Below, in pieces: positions 1 through 12,888 of a DNA stretch of 64,000 nucleotides. The DNA comes from Cordia subcordata (taxonomy: Eukaryota > Streptophyta > Magnoliopsida > Boraginales > Cordiaceae), in assembly GCA_028554755.1 (NCBI GenBank), contig JAPTOF010000011.1, positions 5,732,501-5,796,500 on the forward strand. Reading direction: 5' to 3'. Position 1 is the first letter of the stretch. Each line of letters starts with the position of its first letter. The notes beneath the pieces are model-generated. The model ran no database searches and had not been told where the DNA came from. It saw nothing but the letters and a program-made list of their open reading frames with translations. Made by a program: the position numbers and the translations under genes.

Positions 1-640
1 AATAAAATAACTTACAAATTAAGAAGAGTAACCAAGATGAGGTTATTGTTTCAGATTTTACTGGGGGAGATAGGAAATTGGAATTTGGGGGCAGAATTGG
101 GACTGACGAAAGATTATATAAGTATATTTCGCTTGTTTAGATAGCACAATTCAATTTTGCTCTTTAGACAGCGGAATCCTAACTACTTAGCTCTGCTTAA
201 TGACTATTCATTTTCGCTTGAAAACCTAAAACTCTGTTTTTTTTTGCTATTTAAAAAAGCAGATTTTTTTTTTTTCCTTTGAACTTGATCTCTTGTCAGA
301 TTTGCAAAATTTTATACATGTTTTCTTCTTTCTAAAAAAGTGGATTTGTTTTCTACTTTCTTCAAATACAAAAATTATATTTTAAAATTTACTTTCAAAC
401 CGATAATATTTTGGGAACCAAATATTATTTCAATATTATTTTAATAAATAGACCGTTACCAGTTCTGTATTTCTTCATGAGATCAGGGTTGGTAAATGTC
501 CTGTCTATCTAAACCATCTGATTTTTCCATCTTTTTTCCTCCAAAGTCAGTAAGTCATCCTACGAACAAGATCTTCAACCCTAACAACAATAGGCTGCTT
601 ACGGTCCTTGTACTTTCACGTTCTACTTCTCACTCGTCAC
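1..640. other. Intergenic, nothing recognised
   Basis: AT-rich sequence with homopolymer A and T runs. The only long frame, starting near 496, runs into the CA-rich part of the adjacent hAT element and has low-complexity composition, so I do not call it a gene. Bases 633-640 (CTCGTCAC) are the left target-site duplication of the hAT element. Confidence 0.6.
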
Positions 641-717
641 TAGGGGTGTTCATTGGAGATAATGGGGAAATTGGACAAAACTATTTGGAGAATGGAAATT
701 TCCAATTTAAGAAAATA

Positions 718-830
718 CAAACACACACTCATATGCACACCCACACACACCTCACACATACTAAAAACACACATACATCCACACACACATAAAAATACAC
801 TGAACACACACCCTTGCACATAGTACACAC
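718..830. repeat. CA-rich microsatellite inside the hAT element
   Basis: Interrupted runs of CACACA with ATA and TAC interruptions. Both strands give long low-complexity ORFs here, which are artefacts of the repeat. Confidence 0.85.
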
Positions 831-1224
831 TAAACGCAGAAATCTCCAAATAAACACTACTCTCGCTAAATACTCTACCATACTACCATTATCCAAATCA
901 GCAACTTAATAAATTTAATCCAAAGCAACAAAAGTCTGATAAATCCAAGAATAGTAATGATAGAAAATTCTTAAGCAATGCACATAGTAGTTGTTAAAAG
1001 GAAAAGAAAAAAAAAATACAAATACTAGCATATTCAAAGAAGTTTAACTTTACATAATAGATTTCAAATTTTGACTTGTCCTAAAAAAGATCAATCTAAT
1101 TTAGTTCCTATATCTTCGTATGCCTAGCTAGAAGCTATATATATGCTAGTATAGTTTAAATAGAAAAGCTTCACCAGCAAATTTCTAAACATCATCTTCA
1201 CTGATTCCAACTAAGGAGAATCAC

Positions 1225-1328
1225 AGAACACCTCCAGATGATATAAAGCCTTGTTCTTTGCTCCTGAATGTACCTTAGAACACCTCCAGATGATATAAAG
1301 CCTTGTTCTTTGCTCCTGAATGCACCTT
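1225..1328. repeat. 52-bp tandem duplication inside the hAT element
   Basis: The block starting AGAACACCTCCAGATG at 1225 is repeated immediately at 1277 with one visible substitution (TACCTT versus CACCTT). It lies in the non-coding 3' part of the hAT element. Confidence 0.9.
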
Positions 1329-2235
1329 GAACACTTCTGCCATGACTGAAGCTTCTGAAGCCGTTGCATCAAGAAGGAGAGCCTAGGATTAGGAACTACA
1401 CATAACATATCTTGAGTTCCTGTTGATTCACTGATATCATAATAATCAATTCGACACATTGACAACCTCATCTAAAAGACTATAACAGAGACATAATATA
1501 GATCTCATATGGTGCAACTTGTACATGATGGTAGATTCATATATAAGCTGGGAAGTCCAATTATTTCCCCAAGCATAGTCTTCCCAGGTATAATTCGAGT
1601 TCTACCCACATACAGTAAATGCACTCTTTTTTCCTAGCTGCTTAAAAAGTCCAATACGAAGGAAACCACACAAGTATCAAAAACAATTCAGCTTATCAAA
1701 TTGTCAAAAAAGAACCAGCACAGAAAGACAAAGAAAAGGCAAACTGGTATCGAACATCAATCCAACTATTTGGGAGCATTGCAAATAGGAATCATCAAAC
1801 CAGTAGTCATAGTGAAGGAAAAATGCAGTTCACCCCAAAGATAGGCATCAGAATTGCAAGTGAACTAAAGCGAACTAAACACCAAACACTTAAGAGTCTG
1901 AACTCACAACTCTACACGTGGACATTGTCATCTAAAATAATCTAAATTTTCTCCTCAATCAGGATGGAATTAAGACTACAAACAATGCCTTTGTGTTCTC
2001 CAAACAACTTATTTTCCATCTTAGATAAGTATAATTTACAGGGTTTATTTAGTGTAATAACCAATAACTGCAAGTGCTAGTACGAATTAGCAAAAAACCA
2101 AGTCAATACCTCGAAACCAAACAAGCAGCAAGTCTAGACCTCATTCGTTGTATTTATAGGCTCCAATGCTAATTTTGAGAAATCTGAAATTACAACACTA
2201 AGAGTTAGCAAAAAAACTACAAAAAAAAAGTACGA

Positions 2236-4320
2236 CTACAAAAAACAACATGAAATTGAAATTTTGTTACCATCATCAAACTTATCACAGTCATTTATGT
2301 CTTCTTCAACAATGGGAATATAAGTAGGTGAGCGAAACCAATCTTGTGCACAAATCAAAGCTTGAACAATTTTAGGAGTTAACGAACTCCTAAATGGATC
2401 AAGTATTCGTCCACCAATAGAAAATGCAGATTCAAAAGCCACAATTGAGATAGGAACAGCTAATACATAACGTGCTAAGCGCGAAAGGACTGGAAATCGA
2501 GGGCTATTGACTTTCCACCATGCTAATATGTCAAAGTCTTTACTTTCTTCTTCAATGTCTTCATTTAAGTACTTGCCCAACTCTGACTTGAACTCACCAA
2601 CCCCCAATTCTGATCTACACTTTTTAAACTTCAACCTCATATGTTCCTTTATATATGTAAGATCGTTTGAGCCAGAACCTGAACTTACTAGGGGAGAATC
2701 ACTTGATTGAGCGGAATGAGTTCCATAAATTCTGTTATAATCCTCAAACACAGCATTTAGTGCCTCTTTAACCCTCATAGACATTTCCAAACTTTTTTTC
2801 TTGTCATACATCTCACCAATCAAAAATTCTACATATGCCATCTTGTAACGAGGATCAATAGCCAGAGAAATGTAAATCAATGCATTCATCTTCTCTATGT
2901 TACCCCAATACTTGTCATATTTATCCTTCATTCTCTTAGCCATAGAACTCAATAGAAGATCCTCATCATTAATCCATTTATTCAAAAGGCATTGCACTGA
3001 ACTAATTTCATGCAAAAAGTTATTTGAAGTCACATATGAAGAGCTAGAAACCCTAATAGTGAAATCACAAAAATGCTTTAAAAAGAGCACTAGCCTTTTC
3101 ACATTTTCCCAATCAATCTCAGTTGGTACTCCTTTGTTTTCTCCACTTTCAAGCTCTACTTTAAAGAATGGATCCTGTCCTTCATATCTTTCAAAGGCTG
3201 ATATAAAATTAATAGCAGCGTCCAACATTAAATAGGTAGAATTCCACCTAGTTAGGACATCCAGACACAATAATCTCTTGCTATCAATCTTCTCCATGCC
3301 AACACAACCCTTAAATCTTTCTAATCTAGCCAGTGACTGTCTGACATATCTTATAGCAGCTCATACTTTATTAACAAAATCACTCATTTCTTTCAAACCA
3401 TCACAAACAACAAGCTGAATGATATGTGCAATACATCTCATATGCAAAAATGTGGCCTGACATATGCATTTCTCATGCTGAATCAATTTCTTCTTCATGT
3501 ATGCAACAACAACATCATTAGAGGATGCATTATCAACAGTTATGGTAAATACCTTCTCAATTCGCCAATCAAGCAAACATTTCTCTATTGCTTTTCCAAT
3601 TGCCTCACCCTTGTCGCCAGAAATAGGAACAAAGTTCAAAATCTTCTTTTCTAATTTCCATTAACTAGTAATAAAATGAGCAGTTACATACATATAATTA
3701 GTTTTCTGAATTTATGTCCATGAATCTGTGGTGATGCTAACCATCTGAGTGTTTGTTTTCAACAAATTTCTCAACTTTGATCTCTCATCTAAGTACAATT
3801 GATAGCAGTCTCTTGTAATTGTGGTTCTTGAAGGAATTTGAAATATGGGACATAAACTAGTTGTGTAATCTTGAAAGCCCTCATATTCAACAAATCTAAA
3901 TGGCAATTCATTAATAATGATCATCCGAGCCAATAATTTCCTAGACACATCTTGGTCAAATTTCCAATTACTAGGTGTTCCACTTCTTGGAGTTTGGCGG
4001 AGAGCTTGATTGGATTCTTTGTTTAAAGGGTGCTCTTTACAAACACTTAGATGATATCTCAAACTAGAGGTACCAAATGCTTTAGTATCTGCTTTAAGAA
4101 CTTTTCCACAATAATTATATTTACTCTTTTGACATCCGTCAACATCTTCGTATCTAGTAGCATGGTCCCAAACAATAGACCTAGCCCTCGAAGCTTTTCT
4201 CTTAACACTAGCTTTAGGATATTTACCACTCCCATCTGATGCATATTCATCAGTAGTTGACATGGGTATTTGTGGTCTTGAACTTGCATCTCTAATGACT
4301 ATATCTTTTTCACTCGACAT
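2236..4320 (-). pseudogene. hAT transposase (BED zinc finger, RICESLEEPER-like), three in-frame stops
   Basis: One reading frame of 695 codons runs from ATG at 4320 to the stop at 2236-2238 and is interrupted by stops at 3712-3714, 3661-3663 and 3361-3363; all three surviving segments are in the same frame, with no frameshift. The N-terminal segment carries a BED-type zinc finger (about residues 48-97), but the first zinc cysteine is a tyrosine (YNYC where the family has CxxC). The acidic catalytic positions appear kept: TTDSWT before the first stop, TVDNASSN in the middle segment, and FESAFSIGGRILDP in the C-terminal dimerisation region. The TGA at 3361-3363 lies before a family-typical AIRYVRQS stretch and is consistent with CGA to TGA. 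By family knowledge the intact enzyme cuts and pastes the element through its TIRs; this copy cannot make a full protein without readthrough of three stops. Confidence 0.92.
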
Positions 4321-5152
4321 CTAAAAGCAGTCATGAATAATAATACCAAGGTAAATAAAGGAACAAAGAGATGAAACAAATTTTTAAAAACATTCAAGTG
4401 GGAGGCATGACTCCAAATCAGAACAAAGAGAAGTGTTAATTGAGAGACAACTTCCTAAATTCTTTTAAACCTTTGAAAGTTACAGTCAAAGCCACAATTT
4501 CTAAAAATCATTTGCTGATTTAGTATATAGTGGAATGTATATAAAATTTAAATTGATTAAGATTATCTTTCACCTTGAGTTCAGACAACAAAATAATCTC
4601 ATGACAGTAAAATTATGACTAAAAATTTTTAGCAACAGAACCAGATAGGGAAACTTACCTTTCCACTCTATCTTTTGCTTTACATTCAAAGAGGTTTCCT
4701 TGAATTTTTAGCAATGCTTGTATATAGCAGACATTTGAGAGTGACAAAATACGAATTTTCAGCAACACGACCTTTTGGTTCAAATTTTCAGCAATATTTT
4801 AGGCTTTTATTTTGGTTCCGGCCAAAGCAATTTCTCTCTTTGTTTTTTTTCTTGAACCTGACATTAGGCCATTGTATTTGGCCCAACAAAAAAGAAAAAG
4901 AAAAAAGACAAAATGAGTATTAAATAATAGAAAAAGAGAATGAAAAAGTTGCTGAAAAATTATTACGAGAGCCTTATTGTGCTTTATGTATAAAATTCAT
5001 ATACTAATGGCATTGGATTAAAAATTATATACTATTTTTTTTATATACACACACACGTAACCCACTCAATTATTTGTTGTCTTACGTGAATCCAACTATG
5101 TACTCCTCTCATAATCTAATTTACCTATTTCGAAAATTTGGATCTGGGTGTT

Positions 5153-5205
5153 ATATACATACACACACGCATATATACACATACACACACACACATATAC
5201 TCACA
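5153..5205. repeat. CA/TA microsatellite
   Basis: Alternating ACAC and ATAT runs near the right end of the hAT element. Confidence 0.8.
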
Positions 5206-5661
5206 AGTACAGAGAGAGCAAGTACGGTTTCGTGTGTGTTCAGAGATGGTAGGAGGTTGAAGAGAAAGCCGATGTGCCGTTGCCATTGCCGTTGTCGTTG
5301 CCAACTTGCCTTTAGCAGCGATTAAGGATTAGAGAATTTTTGGGGATTTTATTTTTTAGGAGAAATTTTTTGGCATTTAGGGATTTTATTTTGTAGGAGA
5401 ACTTTTGGGGATTTTATTTTATTTTTGCCTTTATCAAGGAAGGAACGATACAAACAATACTGTAACAATACAACAAGTAAGCGATGTCGTTCAATAAATT
5501 TTGGAGAATTGGATATTTTCCAAAATTTAAAAAATTTCTCTATTATCCATCCCCAAACCCTTTTCTCCATTATCCAATTATACACCCTCATTTTCTCCAT
5601 ATCCAAAAATTTTGGACAAAGTATTGGAGATCCCCAATGAATGCACACCCCTACTCATCAC

Positions 5662-7190
5662 ACTACTGTAGCTCCACCATATCAACATAAATCCAACCAC
5701 ATTGTCCTCACTCTCCCAACCATCATCATATACGAAGTGCAAAAAATTACGCACCAAGAAAATCAATATTTTTTTGCTCAAAGTTTGAATATTTCTTAAC
5801 CTTTTATTATTGTTTTGGGTTTGCCAAAAAAAATAAAGATTTTGGCATATCGCCAGGTGCACCTGGTTATAGTAAGAGAATGTGTTGTAGGGGATGTACT
5901 TAATACAATTATATTTTAATGGTAAATCTAAAATTTAATCCACAAAATGCAACTTTATTTTAAAGGTAAAAATTAGAAATTTAAGTAAAGAAGGTTACTT
6001 TTAACACGGTTGACCGTTAACTATTAGAGTTAAGTGGTTATTTATTCACATTAAAGGAAAAGTATTACTAGCCTTATATATTAAGGGGGTTAAGTGGAAA
6101 AATTCCTAAACTTTTTGTAAGGATTTCAGAATAAGGAATCACATGTACAACCTCGTGGTGAACAAATCTGGCCTACTCAATGAATCTCACAGAGTACAAA
6201 AAAAATTTATTTTTAAAAATTTCTGCTTTTTGAGAACCACATGTACGACCTCGTGGTGAATGAATATTGCCTACCCGAAGGATCTCATAGAGTTTAAGAA
6301 AATTTTGCTTTTAAAATTTCGACTTTTTGAGAAAGTGGAAAATGAATTTGTACTTTTTCAAATTTTTGCTTTTCAAAAAAGCAAAATTTGCTTTTGTCAT
6401 TTCATCTGGCCTCCTTCAACTACTGTGCATATTTTAGAATATCATATTTCTACTTTTTTGAGAAAGTGGAATTTATTTTTTGCTATCTCAAAATGCAAAA
6501 ATTATAACCCTGAAGGGCAATATCACTAGTATTAGATTTATGGTGATCAAGTGGACAAATCTAATGGGACATGTAGACTCTATTGTTGCATATGCATGTC
6601 TTAACTTGTCAAAATACAACACCCAACTATCAAACAATCAGATCTAGTCACATTAAGACCTCTCCCTTTGGCACGTCAAAGTGTTGCAACTTAACCTCAT
6701 CAGTTCATTCACACATGCTCAAGATTAAGAGCATCAGTCACTCAAAAGCTGTGAATATCTTGTCTTCTATATGTGAGAGTACAGTTCCCAGAAGACATAC
6801 TCACGTTGACCTTGTCTAATGCGTGATACACACACTAGGAGCGTAGTCCCAAAAACCATCCAATAACCCAGGTAGATCATCCTCTTAAGGAGACTCGCCC
6901 ACTGTAGCCTTGTCCAGGGAGAGTGCCGAACACTACCATCCAGCCATGATCAATTTATAATATCACCAAATCTAGACTTGGACCTGCTGTGCCTCCTGCC
7001 TTACTGCGTATCTAAGTTATTGGTCTTTATCATTAGACCTTCATACTTTGCACCAATGCACAAATTGAGAGAATACGTTGTGCAAAACCCAATCATATGA
7101 ATAATATCATGAGTGTATTATGTCTAGTATTCAGTAATTACCATGTACTTGTGGTTTTCAGGTGGTACAATCCCAACACCACTATGAGTG
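5662..7190. other. Intergenic, with a 98-bp imperfect tandem repeat
   Basis: No gene recognised. A block beginning CACATGTACAACCTCGTGG at 6140 recurs at 6238 with substitutions (period 98). A perfect 14-bp palindrome CCAGGTGCACCTGG lies at 5853-5866. The short ORF at 6260-6529 runs through the second repeat copy and has no recognisable domain. Confidence 0.6.
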
Positions 7191-7194
7191 GCAA

Positions 7195-7900
7195 ACACGC
7201 TCTAGAGGGGGGTGAATAGAGTGATAAAAATCAAATTGTGGACTTTGAAGTTTTTCTCAATTTAGGAAAGCTCTTTGTGAGTGGAATCAGATGGAATAAA
7301 AGAGATTGAAAAGATAAAAGTAAAAAAGGAAGACACAATGATTTATGATGGTTCGGCCACCAAATTTACATTCACTCCCTAGTATCTCACTCGAGATTTT
7401 CAACCACTCCACTATAACCTTGACCTTTTCAAAAGTTGACTAAGCTAAAAAACCAATCATACAACCTTGATTTATCCCCAAATCAAGAAACCCATTTGAA
7501 AAGATTCAATCCTTTTCACACCCCAAGACTAATCTACCCAATATCCAACAAATACAATAGATCAAAGTAAGATTTACACAAGTAATCTTAAGAAATTGTA
7601 AGCACAAGTTGGAATTTGGGTTTACAATATAAGCCTTATAGTTACCTTAAGAGAAATTTGAAAGCTCTTTGCATTGTATTGTATTCTCTTCTTAGTCTTG
7701 TCATATGGTCTTGTGAAAAAGCTTAAAAGAAAGATATAAATGTATAAATATAAATATATATATATATATGCCCAAATAAAAATATAGCTGTTAGACACAC
7801 TTCTTTTTTTTACCAAAAGTGACTTTTAAACGTTATATGAAAGGCTAGGTAAAAGATAGTATGAATAACGGCTAGTAGCCACCAATTCAAAAATAAAAGT
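7195..7900 (-). mobile_element. SIRE/Maximus-like copia LTR remnant
   Basis: On the minus strand this stretch ends in CTATTCACCCCCCTCTAGAG, a sequence typical of SIRE-type copia LTR ends, preceded (7330-7370 on the plus strand) by the ATGATTTATGATGGTTCGG motif usual in such LTRs. No TSD or partner LTR was found, so it is probably a fragment or a solo LTR. The call rests on motif memory only. Confidence 0.45.
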
Positions 7901-8547
7901 GCACTGTCGGGAGGACTCTAAATTAATCTGATAGCTCGGATTACTTCATTCGTTAGTGACAATTTTGCTGCATAAAATATTTTCTAGTTCCAAAATAATT
8001 TTCTTCAAAACTAGGTTCGAAAATAATTTTTAGAAATCAAAAACATTTTGAAAAATATGTACCATTTTCGAAAAATATTTGGGGCATACAATATCTAAAT
8101 CCTAAGCTAATCCAAAACACGAAAACACAAAAGAGCAAACCTTACAAAATTAATAACTATGTCCGCTCTCTTTATGACTTCTGTCTTCATCCTTATGTCA
8201 CTATACCAAGTCTTTAAGAATCGAATGAATAAGCTCGATGACTTGATACATTTGGTGACAAAAGCTTTTCTTCCATGGCATAATATAACTCCGAATAGCT
8301 CAAGAACTCACAAAACATGTTAGTAAAATAATAGCTTTACAAGAGTCCCACAAGCAATACTAATCTTTGCGCATTATGCTATACTCATAATGAATCAATT
8401 TTAAATCATGCATTTATTACTAGATTCATTACAAGCACATCAATCATTCATCACAAGCATCTTAATCACATACATATATTAATTCAAACCTTATCATTAA
8501 AACATAACATAATCATACACTAATGTTAACAACCACATATATAATAA
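7901..8547. other. Intergenic, nothing recognised
   Basis: AT-rich sequence without a convincing ORF. It lies between the LTR remnant and the Helitron-like end at 8548. Confidence 0.5.
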
Positions 8548-9070
8548 CTAGTAATTTCAAAAGCCATGCTTCGCACAGGCCAATTTTTTATTAATAGTCT
8601 TCTAATTCTACTTCCAAGTTCAAAAAGAGAGTCTAAATCTATTTTTAAAAATTTCAGATTCTAGTATAGTTTCTATTCATCTGACTTAAATTCTATATTA
8701 TATTCTCGACAAACAATTGCATTACGAAAATAAATCAAATTGTAATTTTAGAATTTTAAATTAAATTTTCTTTCTAAAATTTAATTCTTATTCTAAATTT
8801 CAAAATATTTTCTTTGTAATAGTATTAGAAAAATTCAAAACGGAAATTCTTTTATAAATCTTCAGCCAAATCATTGTTGGGTAGATGAAACATCACGATT
8901 CATTCCTTTCAACAAAAAAAAATTAGAAAAATATATTTTCGTTCTTCTTTGCACATTAATACAATTAATAGATGATCAACTTACTTGTTCGACTATAGGA
9001 TATGAGTAAAATCCATCCACATTGAATTCAGTCCATTATAAGAAAATATGGACCTTTTAAAATACTTACT
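8548..9070 (-). mobile_element. Helitron-like 3' end (minus) and related dispersed repeat
   Basis: On the minus strand a GC-rich hairpin-like segment (8563-8580) is followed by TTTTGAAATTA and CTAG (8548-8551), then T. This is the layout of a Helitron 3' terminus (hairpin, about 10 nt, CTRR, host T). The adjoining AT-rich sequence resembles 37966-38650, which also starts ACTAGTAAGTTC. No Rep/helicase gene and no 5' TC end were identified, so this would be a non-autonomous or truncated copy. Confidence 0.4.
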
Positions 9071-9540
9071 CAAAAGAAAACGGTCAAGTATATGAAATCT
9101 TATGAATGTTGGGCAATATAATGAAGATTTCGGTATTACATGTCTCTGGCTTTTTTCTTTTTTCAAAATAAGACAAATTTATTTTTTAAATATAAATATG
9201 GTACAAAGATGGGCAACAAAAATCATCACCTATTGTTATCCCATCACAGCTCTTGCTTCTCTCGTTGTTTTGAAAGTTATATACAAAAGACCAAGCAAAA
9301 TCAATTAGTGCATCTATCTTACTCCAAAAAAAAGTATGATTAGGATCATCCATATATATAATTAATCCTCAATTATTTCTAATTGTAATAGTTACAAATG
9401 AAAAAAATTTATTTCGAAGCCTTTTACCAACCAGATCAGCTACTATTCAATTTTCAAGTCAACATTTCAAAAAGACATCTACCCAAAAAGAAAAAAAAAA
9501 AGAGAAAATGAGATGAAAAAAAAAGAATCTATAGATCAAT
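9071..9540. other. Intergenic, nothing recognised
   Basis: Low-complexity A-rich stretch (9487-9523) and two overlapping ORFs of about 68 codons with no domain. No gene is called. Confidence 0.5.
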
Positions 9541-9900
9541 ATTGGCAACGCTTAACAAGTAATCCGCCAAAGTTTTCTAACAACATTCAAAAGAATTCGA
9601 TCTTCACTTCGGGCTTTCTCTTGGAATAATTTGTAGTTTCGCTCACGCCAAAGACAGAAAATAAGGGCTTCAAAAACCATCTTAACTACCAAGTTGTGGA
9701 ACCTACAAGAGCCATGCTTTTTGATAAGCCAGAAGAAAATATGATCCCATCTCTATAACCAATGGGGACCCTTAACAAGTTTCATCCCCCTATTCCAAAG
9801 GGGCTGCGAGAAGCTGTACTCATAAAGGAGGTGATCACGCATCTCCGCGCAATTTCGATAGAAACAGGAAAAAGGGTTGAGGGTCATGGTGTCCCGGTGG
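9541..9900 (-). pseudogene. LINE (non-LTR retrotransposon) 3' fragment, RT zinc-binding (zf-RVT) region
   Basis: On the minus strand around 9870-9800 the translation contains FYRNCAEMRDHLLYEY followed by SFSQPLW, matching the zf-RVT pattern in plant L1-type LINEs (ETRDHLFFEC, then FS..W). Downstream, about 9700-9600, another frame reads VFEALIFCLWRERNYKLFQ, matching the conserved IWRERN motif near the LINE ORF2 end. A stop and at least one frameshift lie between these parts. Only the 3' end of the element is present, consistent with the usual 5' truncation of LINEs. Confidence 0.7.
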
Positions 9901-11590
9901 AAGTTTTTTGCCTCTCACATTGTCACGCCTCCGAGGCCAGATCCTCAAGCCCGCCAGGGAGACTAGTGTTGTAGGCATAACTAATAACTACTTTGGCCTC
10001 AAATCAACTAGCCCAAAATGGTTAACCTAAGTTGTTAGTTATACTCACATCACCTACTTATAAACAAATTACAAGTCACCCCACAAACCGTTGTTGGATA
10101 TCACACACATGATTGTCTGTAGATGTTATCTTTTCTAATGAAATTGCACTTGCTAACTTAGCAAAAAAAATCAAGGAATGAAATATATTAAAGCCTCCTA
10201 CTCGATCGAAAATCATATATATATATACACACACACTAGTGTGACACTCGTGTGATGCACAAGAAACGACATATCTGATTGGATATATCAAAGCTATAGA
10301 GTTTTTGCATCTTACTAAATAGTTATTGAAACAATTATATATACTATGTAATTAATAAAACAATGATGATATATATAAAGAAAGGGTATAATATTAATTA
10401 AATTAAAATATTTAATACAAGAATGGAATTAAATAAATGATTGGAAACAAAAAATGACCTAAGAATGGGCATATTTAATTAATTGATAAGTAATTATGGA
10501 AAATTTATCATACAGAAAGCCACTTGGCAGTACGAAATTACAACTTATTTTGCTTCATTATATAGTATATGTATGTATAAATGGATCCATATAGATTAAA
10601 ATGAAAACAATCAAGTCAAAACCTTCCTAGTCTACTTGCTACATGTAGCAAATAAAGCTCAAATAGCATTGGCATCAGGTGATCCATAAGCTCGATGAGT
10701 GTTGTTGAGGGGCAATAATTCGAATTTGCTTCATATTGATTCTTGTATCATCAAACCACACCATATTCTAACTTTAAAAGAAAATGTAAAGGGCAAAATG
10801 ATAAGGTAAGTCATCGTCATGTAAGAAATGTAACTCGCAAAATGTGCCACGCTGATAAAGTGGGGAATAGTCAACAAAAAGTAAGAGTGGAGGACCTACA
10901 AATATAAAAACGACCCCTTAACCACAGAACATGTAAAGCTTTCCAAAATTATGGGTGGCATATGCGAAGTTTTCCAAAACTACACATGGCATCCTACTAA
11001 AGCACAAAAGAGCTAATGTGGCATCTCTAAAGTACGCAAATTCAACTAAGGTACAATTATATATGTAATATAGATATAGATATAGATTAATATATTATGA
11101 ATACTACTATAATAATAAAATAAATCATATCCTACGAAACGGGAGCACAATTACAATAATTATACGAGAAAAGAAAAGGATAATGGTTAGATAGAATTTA
11201 AGAAAAATATTGTTCATATTAAAATGTTATTAGAGTTATAATTTGTAAGGATATTTTTTCTTAATAAATTATAGTATTATATAAAGTTATACCTTATTGT
11301 TAGAGAGATACCACCTCATAAAATAGAATTCTCAAGGAATGCCATATCACCAAGTGATTTTAACAAAATAAAGCTCTTATTGATGCCACTTCAACGTTTA
11401 ATATTTTTTGATGTAATGACACCTCATCAAAATAAAAGCACCTATTTATGTCTCAACAAGCTGGAGCTTCAAATCAGATTACAATTGTGTTCTCCTATCT
11501 ACCCTTATATCATTCAAAGACAACACAAAAGTTTGATTTTAGCCACAAGAATCTATCCCTTCATCATCTGAGTCCACTTCCTCTACTTCA
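9901..11590. other. Intergenic, nothing recognised
   Basis: AT-rich, with short TA runs (about 10216-10235). The ORFs seen here are under 75 codons and lack domains. The 5' limit of the copia remnant that starts near 11590 cannot be placed exactly. Confidence 0.5.
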
Positions 11591-11638
11591 GAAGAGTCCA
11601 TTCTCTATCAATCGTCAGCTGAAACTCCTTAGCTTCTA

Positions 11639-12888
11639 TTGGTTCCTCAGAGTCTAATTTTGGGTTTCATCTCCTTTTCCCAACAACTCAAGCATCCTCA
11701 TCTACTTCCATTTCTCAATCCACTTCTATTCCACCTAATCTCAACTAGGATAGGGTGCCTTTCATGTCTATATATTCCTTGTTCTAGGCTTTCTAAGGAG
11801 TTGATACATCCTATGCTCACCAGATCAAAGATTGGTTCTCTAAAGCCTTCCCTTTATAATATCAATTCTTTTGTTCTTACCCCTCTAACTGAACTTGACA
11901 CCTATAAAGAAGCATCTAAGTATATCCATTGGCAAAAGACTATGACTAAAGAGTTTTAGGCTTTTCACTTTCAACACAAATGGGATCTTGTGCCATTACC
12001 CTCTAAGAAAATGCGTATAGGTTGTCAATAGGTTTACAAGATTAAAAGGAAAGATGACACGGTAGTTGCAATGTGTAAGCCAAGTTGGTGGCCAAGGGTT
12101 TTAATCTAGCTTATGGTGTTGACTTCAAAACTTTCGATCCAGTTGTCAAAATGCAATGTGTGAGAATGGCTTTAACTACAGCATTGAATTAAAACCAGCC
12201 TCTCAAGCAATTAGATGTATCTAATGCTTTCTTCTAAGGTATATCTTAAGAAGAGGTTATTCGTGCAGCAACCACGGGGGTTTACTAATGCTAAATTTCA
12301 TGAACACACTTGTCTTCTGAAAGAACCTATCAATGTCCTCAAATGGGCCATAACGGCCTTATATTAACTTATGGCCACTTTTCATACAAATAATGACTTT
12401 AAGTGTAGTCAGACTGATACATCTTTATTCTTCAAACACATAGACGCTGCTACCTTAATCCTCCTAATATATGTTTATGATATTATCATAATAGGTTCTT
12501 CTAGTTTAGCTACGCATTCTTTAGTACAATAGATATGCACTGCTTTTGCAATCAAGGATCCAAGATGTTTGCATTACATTGTGGGACTTGAAGTTATCTA
12601 TAATACATTTGGCATTCTCTTACATAAGCATAAATATGCTACCAAGCTTTTCAATAAGGCAGACATGTCTCAGTGCATGCCTACTCCAGCGCCTAATGCC
12701 TCACATTTTGTTTCAGACCCTAACACACCAGGCCTAGTACTCAATTTACTGTTACCTCAGTGTGTCAGTATATGCATAACCCAAAACAGGATCATTATGC
12801 ATCTCTTAAGAGATTGCTTAGGTATATTCAAAAGTCTCTTCATATAGGTCTTCAGTTTAGCCCAAGACCCTTGCAATTCAAGGCTTAT
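11639..12888 (+). pseudogene. Copia reverse transcriptase remnant (5' part)
   Basis: Frames near 11815-12450 read MLTRSKIGSLKP, then KWDLVPLPSKKMRIGC and VYKIKRKDDTV, the conserved start of the copia RT domain. Tryptophan positions are stops (the expected W in GCxWVYKIK is TAG). The active-site region reads LIYVYDIIII near 12465-12490, where copia elements have YVDD. Several frameshifts and stops follow. The protein would have copied element RNA into DNA; this copy is dead. The remnant ends exactly where the Ty3 LTR begins. Confidence 0.85.

Larger units (their letters stand above)
641..5653 (-). mobile_element. hAT-superfamily DNA transposon, full length, inactivated
   Basis: The ends are inverted: the left end reads TAGGGGTGTTCATTGG and the right end, on the minus strand, reads TAGGGGTGTGCATTCATTGG, so the first nine bases are identical. 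An 8-bp target-site duplication flanks the element (CTCGTCAC at 633-640, CTCATCAC at 5654-5661, one mismatch), as expected for hAT. The span is 5,013 bp. Subterminal regions on both sides are rich in short TTGGAGAA / TTCTCCA-type motifs, which hAT transposases typically bind. The transposase frame lies on the minus strand at 2236-4320. A CA-rich tract (718-830) and a 52-bp tandem duplication (1225-1328) sit in the 3' part relative to the transposase. The mutated TSD and the stop codons indicate an old insertion that is no longer autonomous. Confidence 0.9.

Noticed and set aside
5853..5866. Perfect 14-bp palindrome CCAGGTGCACCTGG as a regulatory site
   Set aside because: No gene nearby and no second copy in the window; a palindrome of this length can occur by chance in 64 kb or belong to an old repeat.
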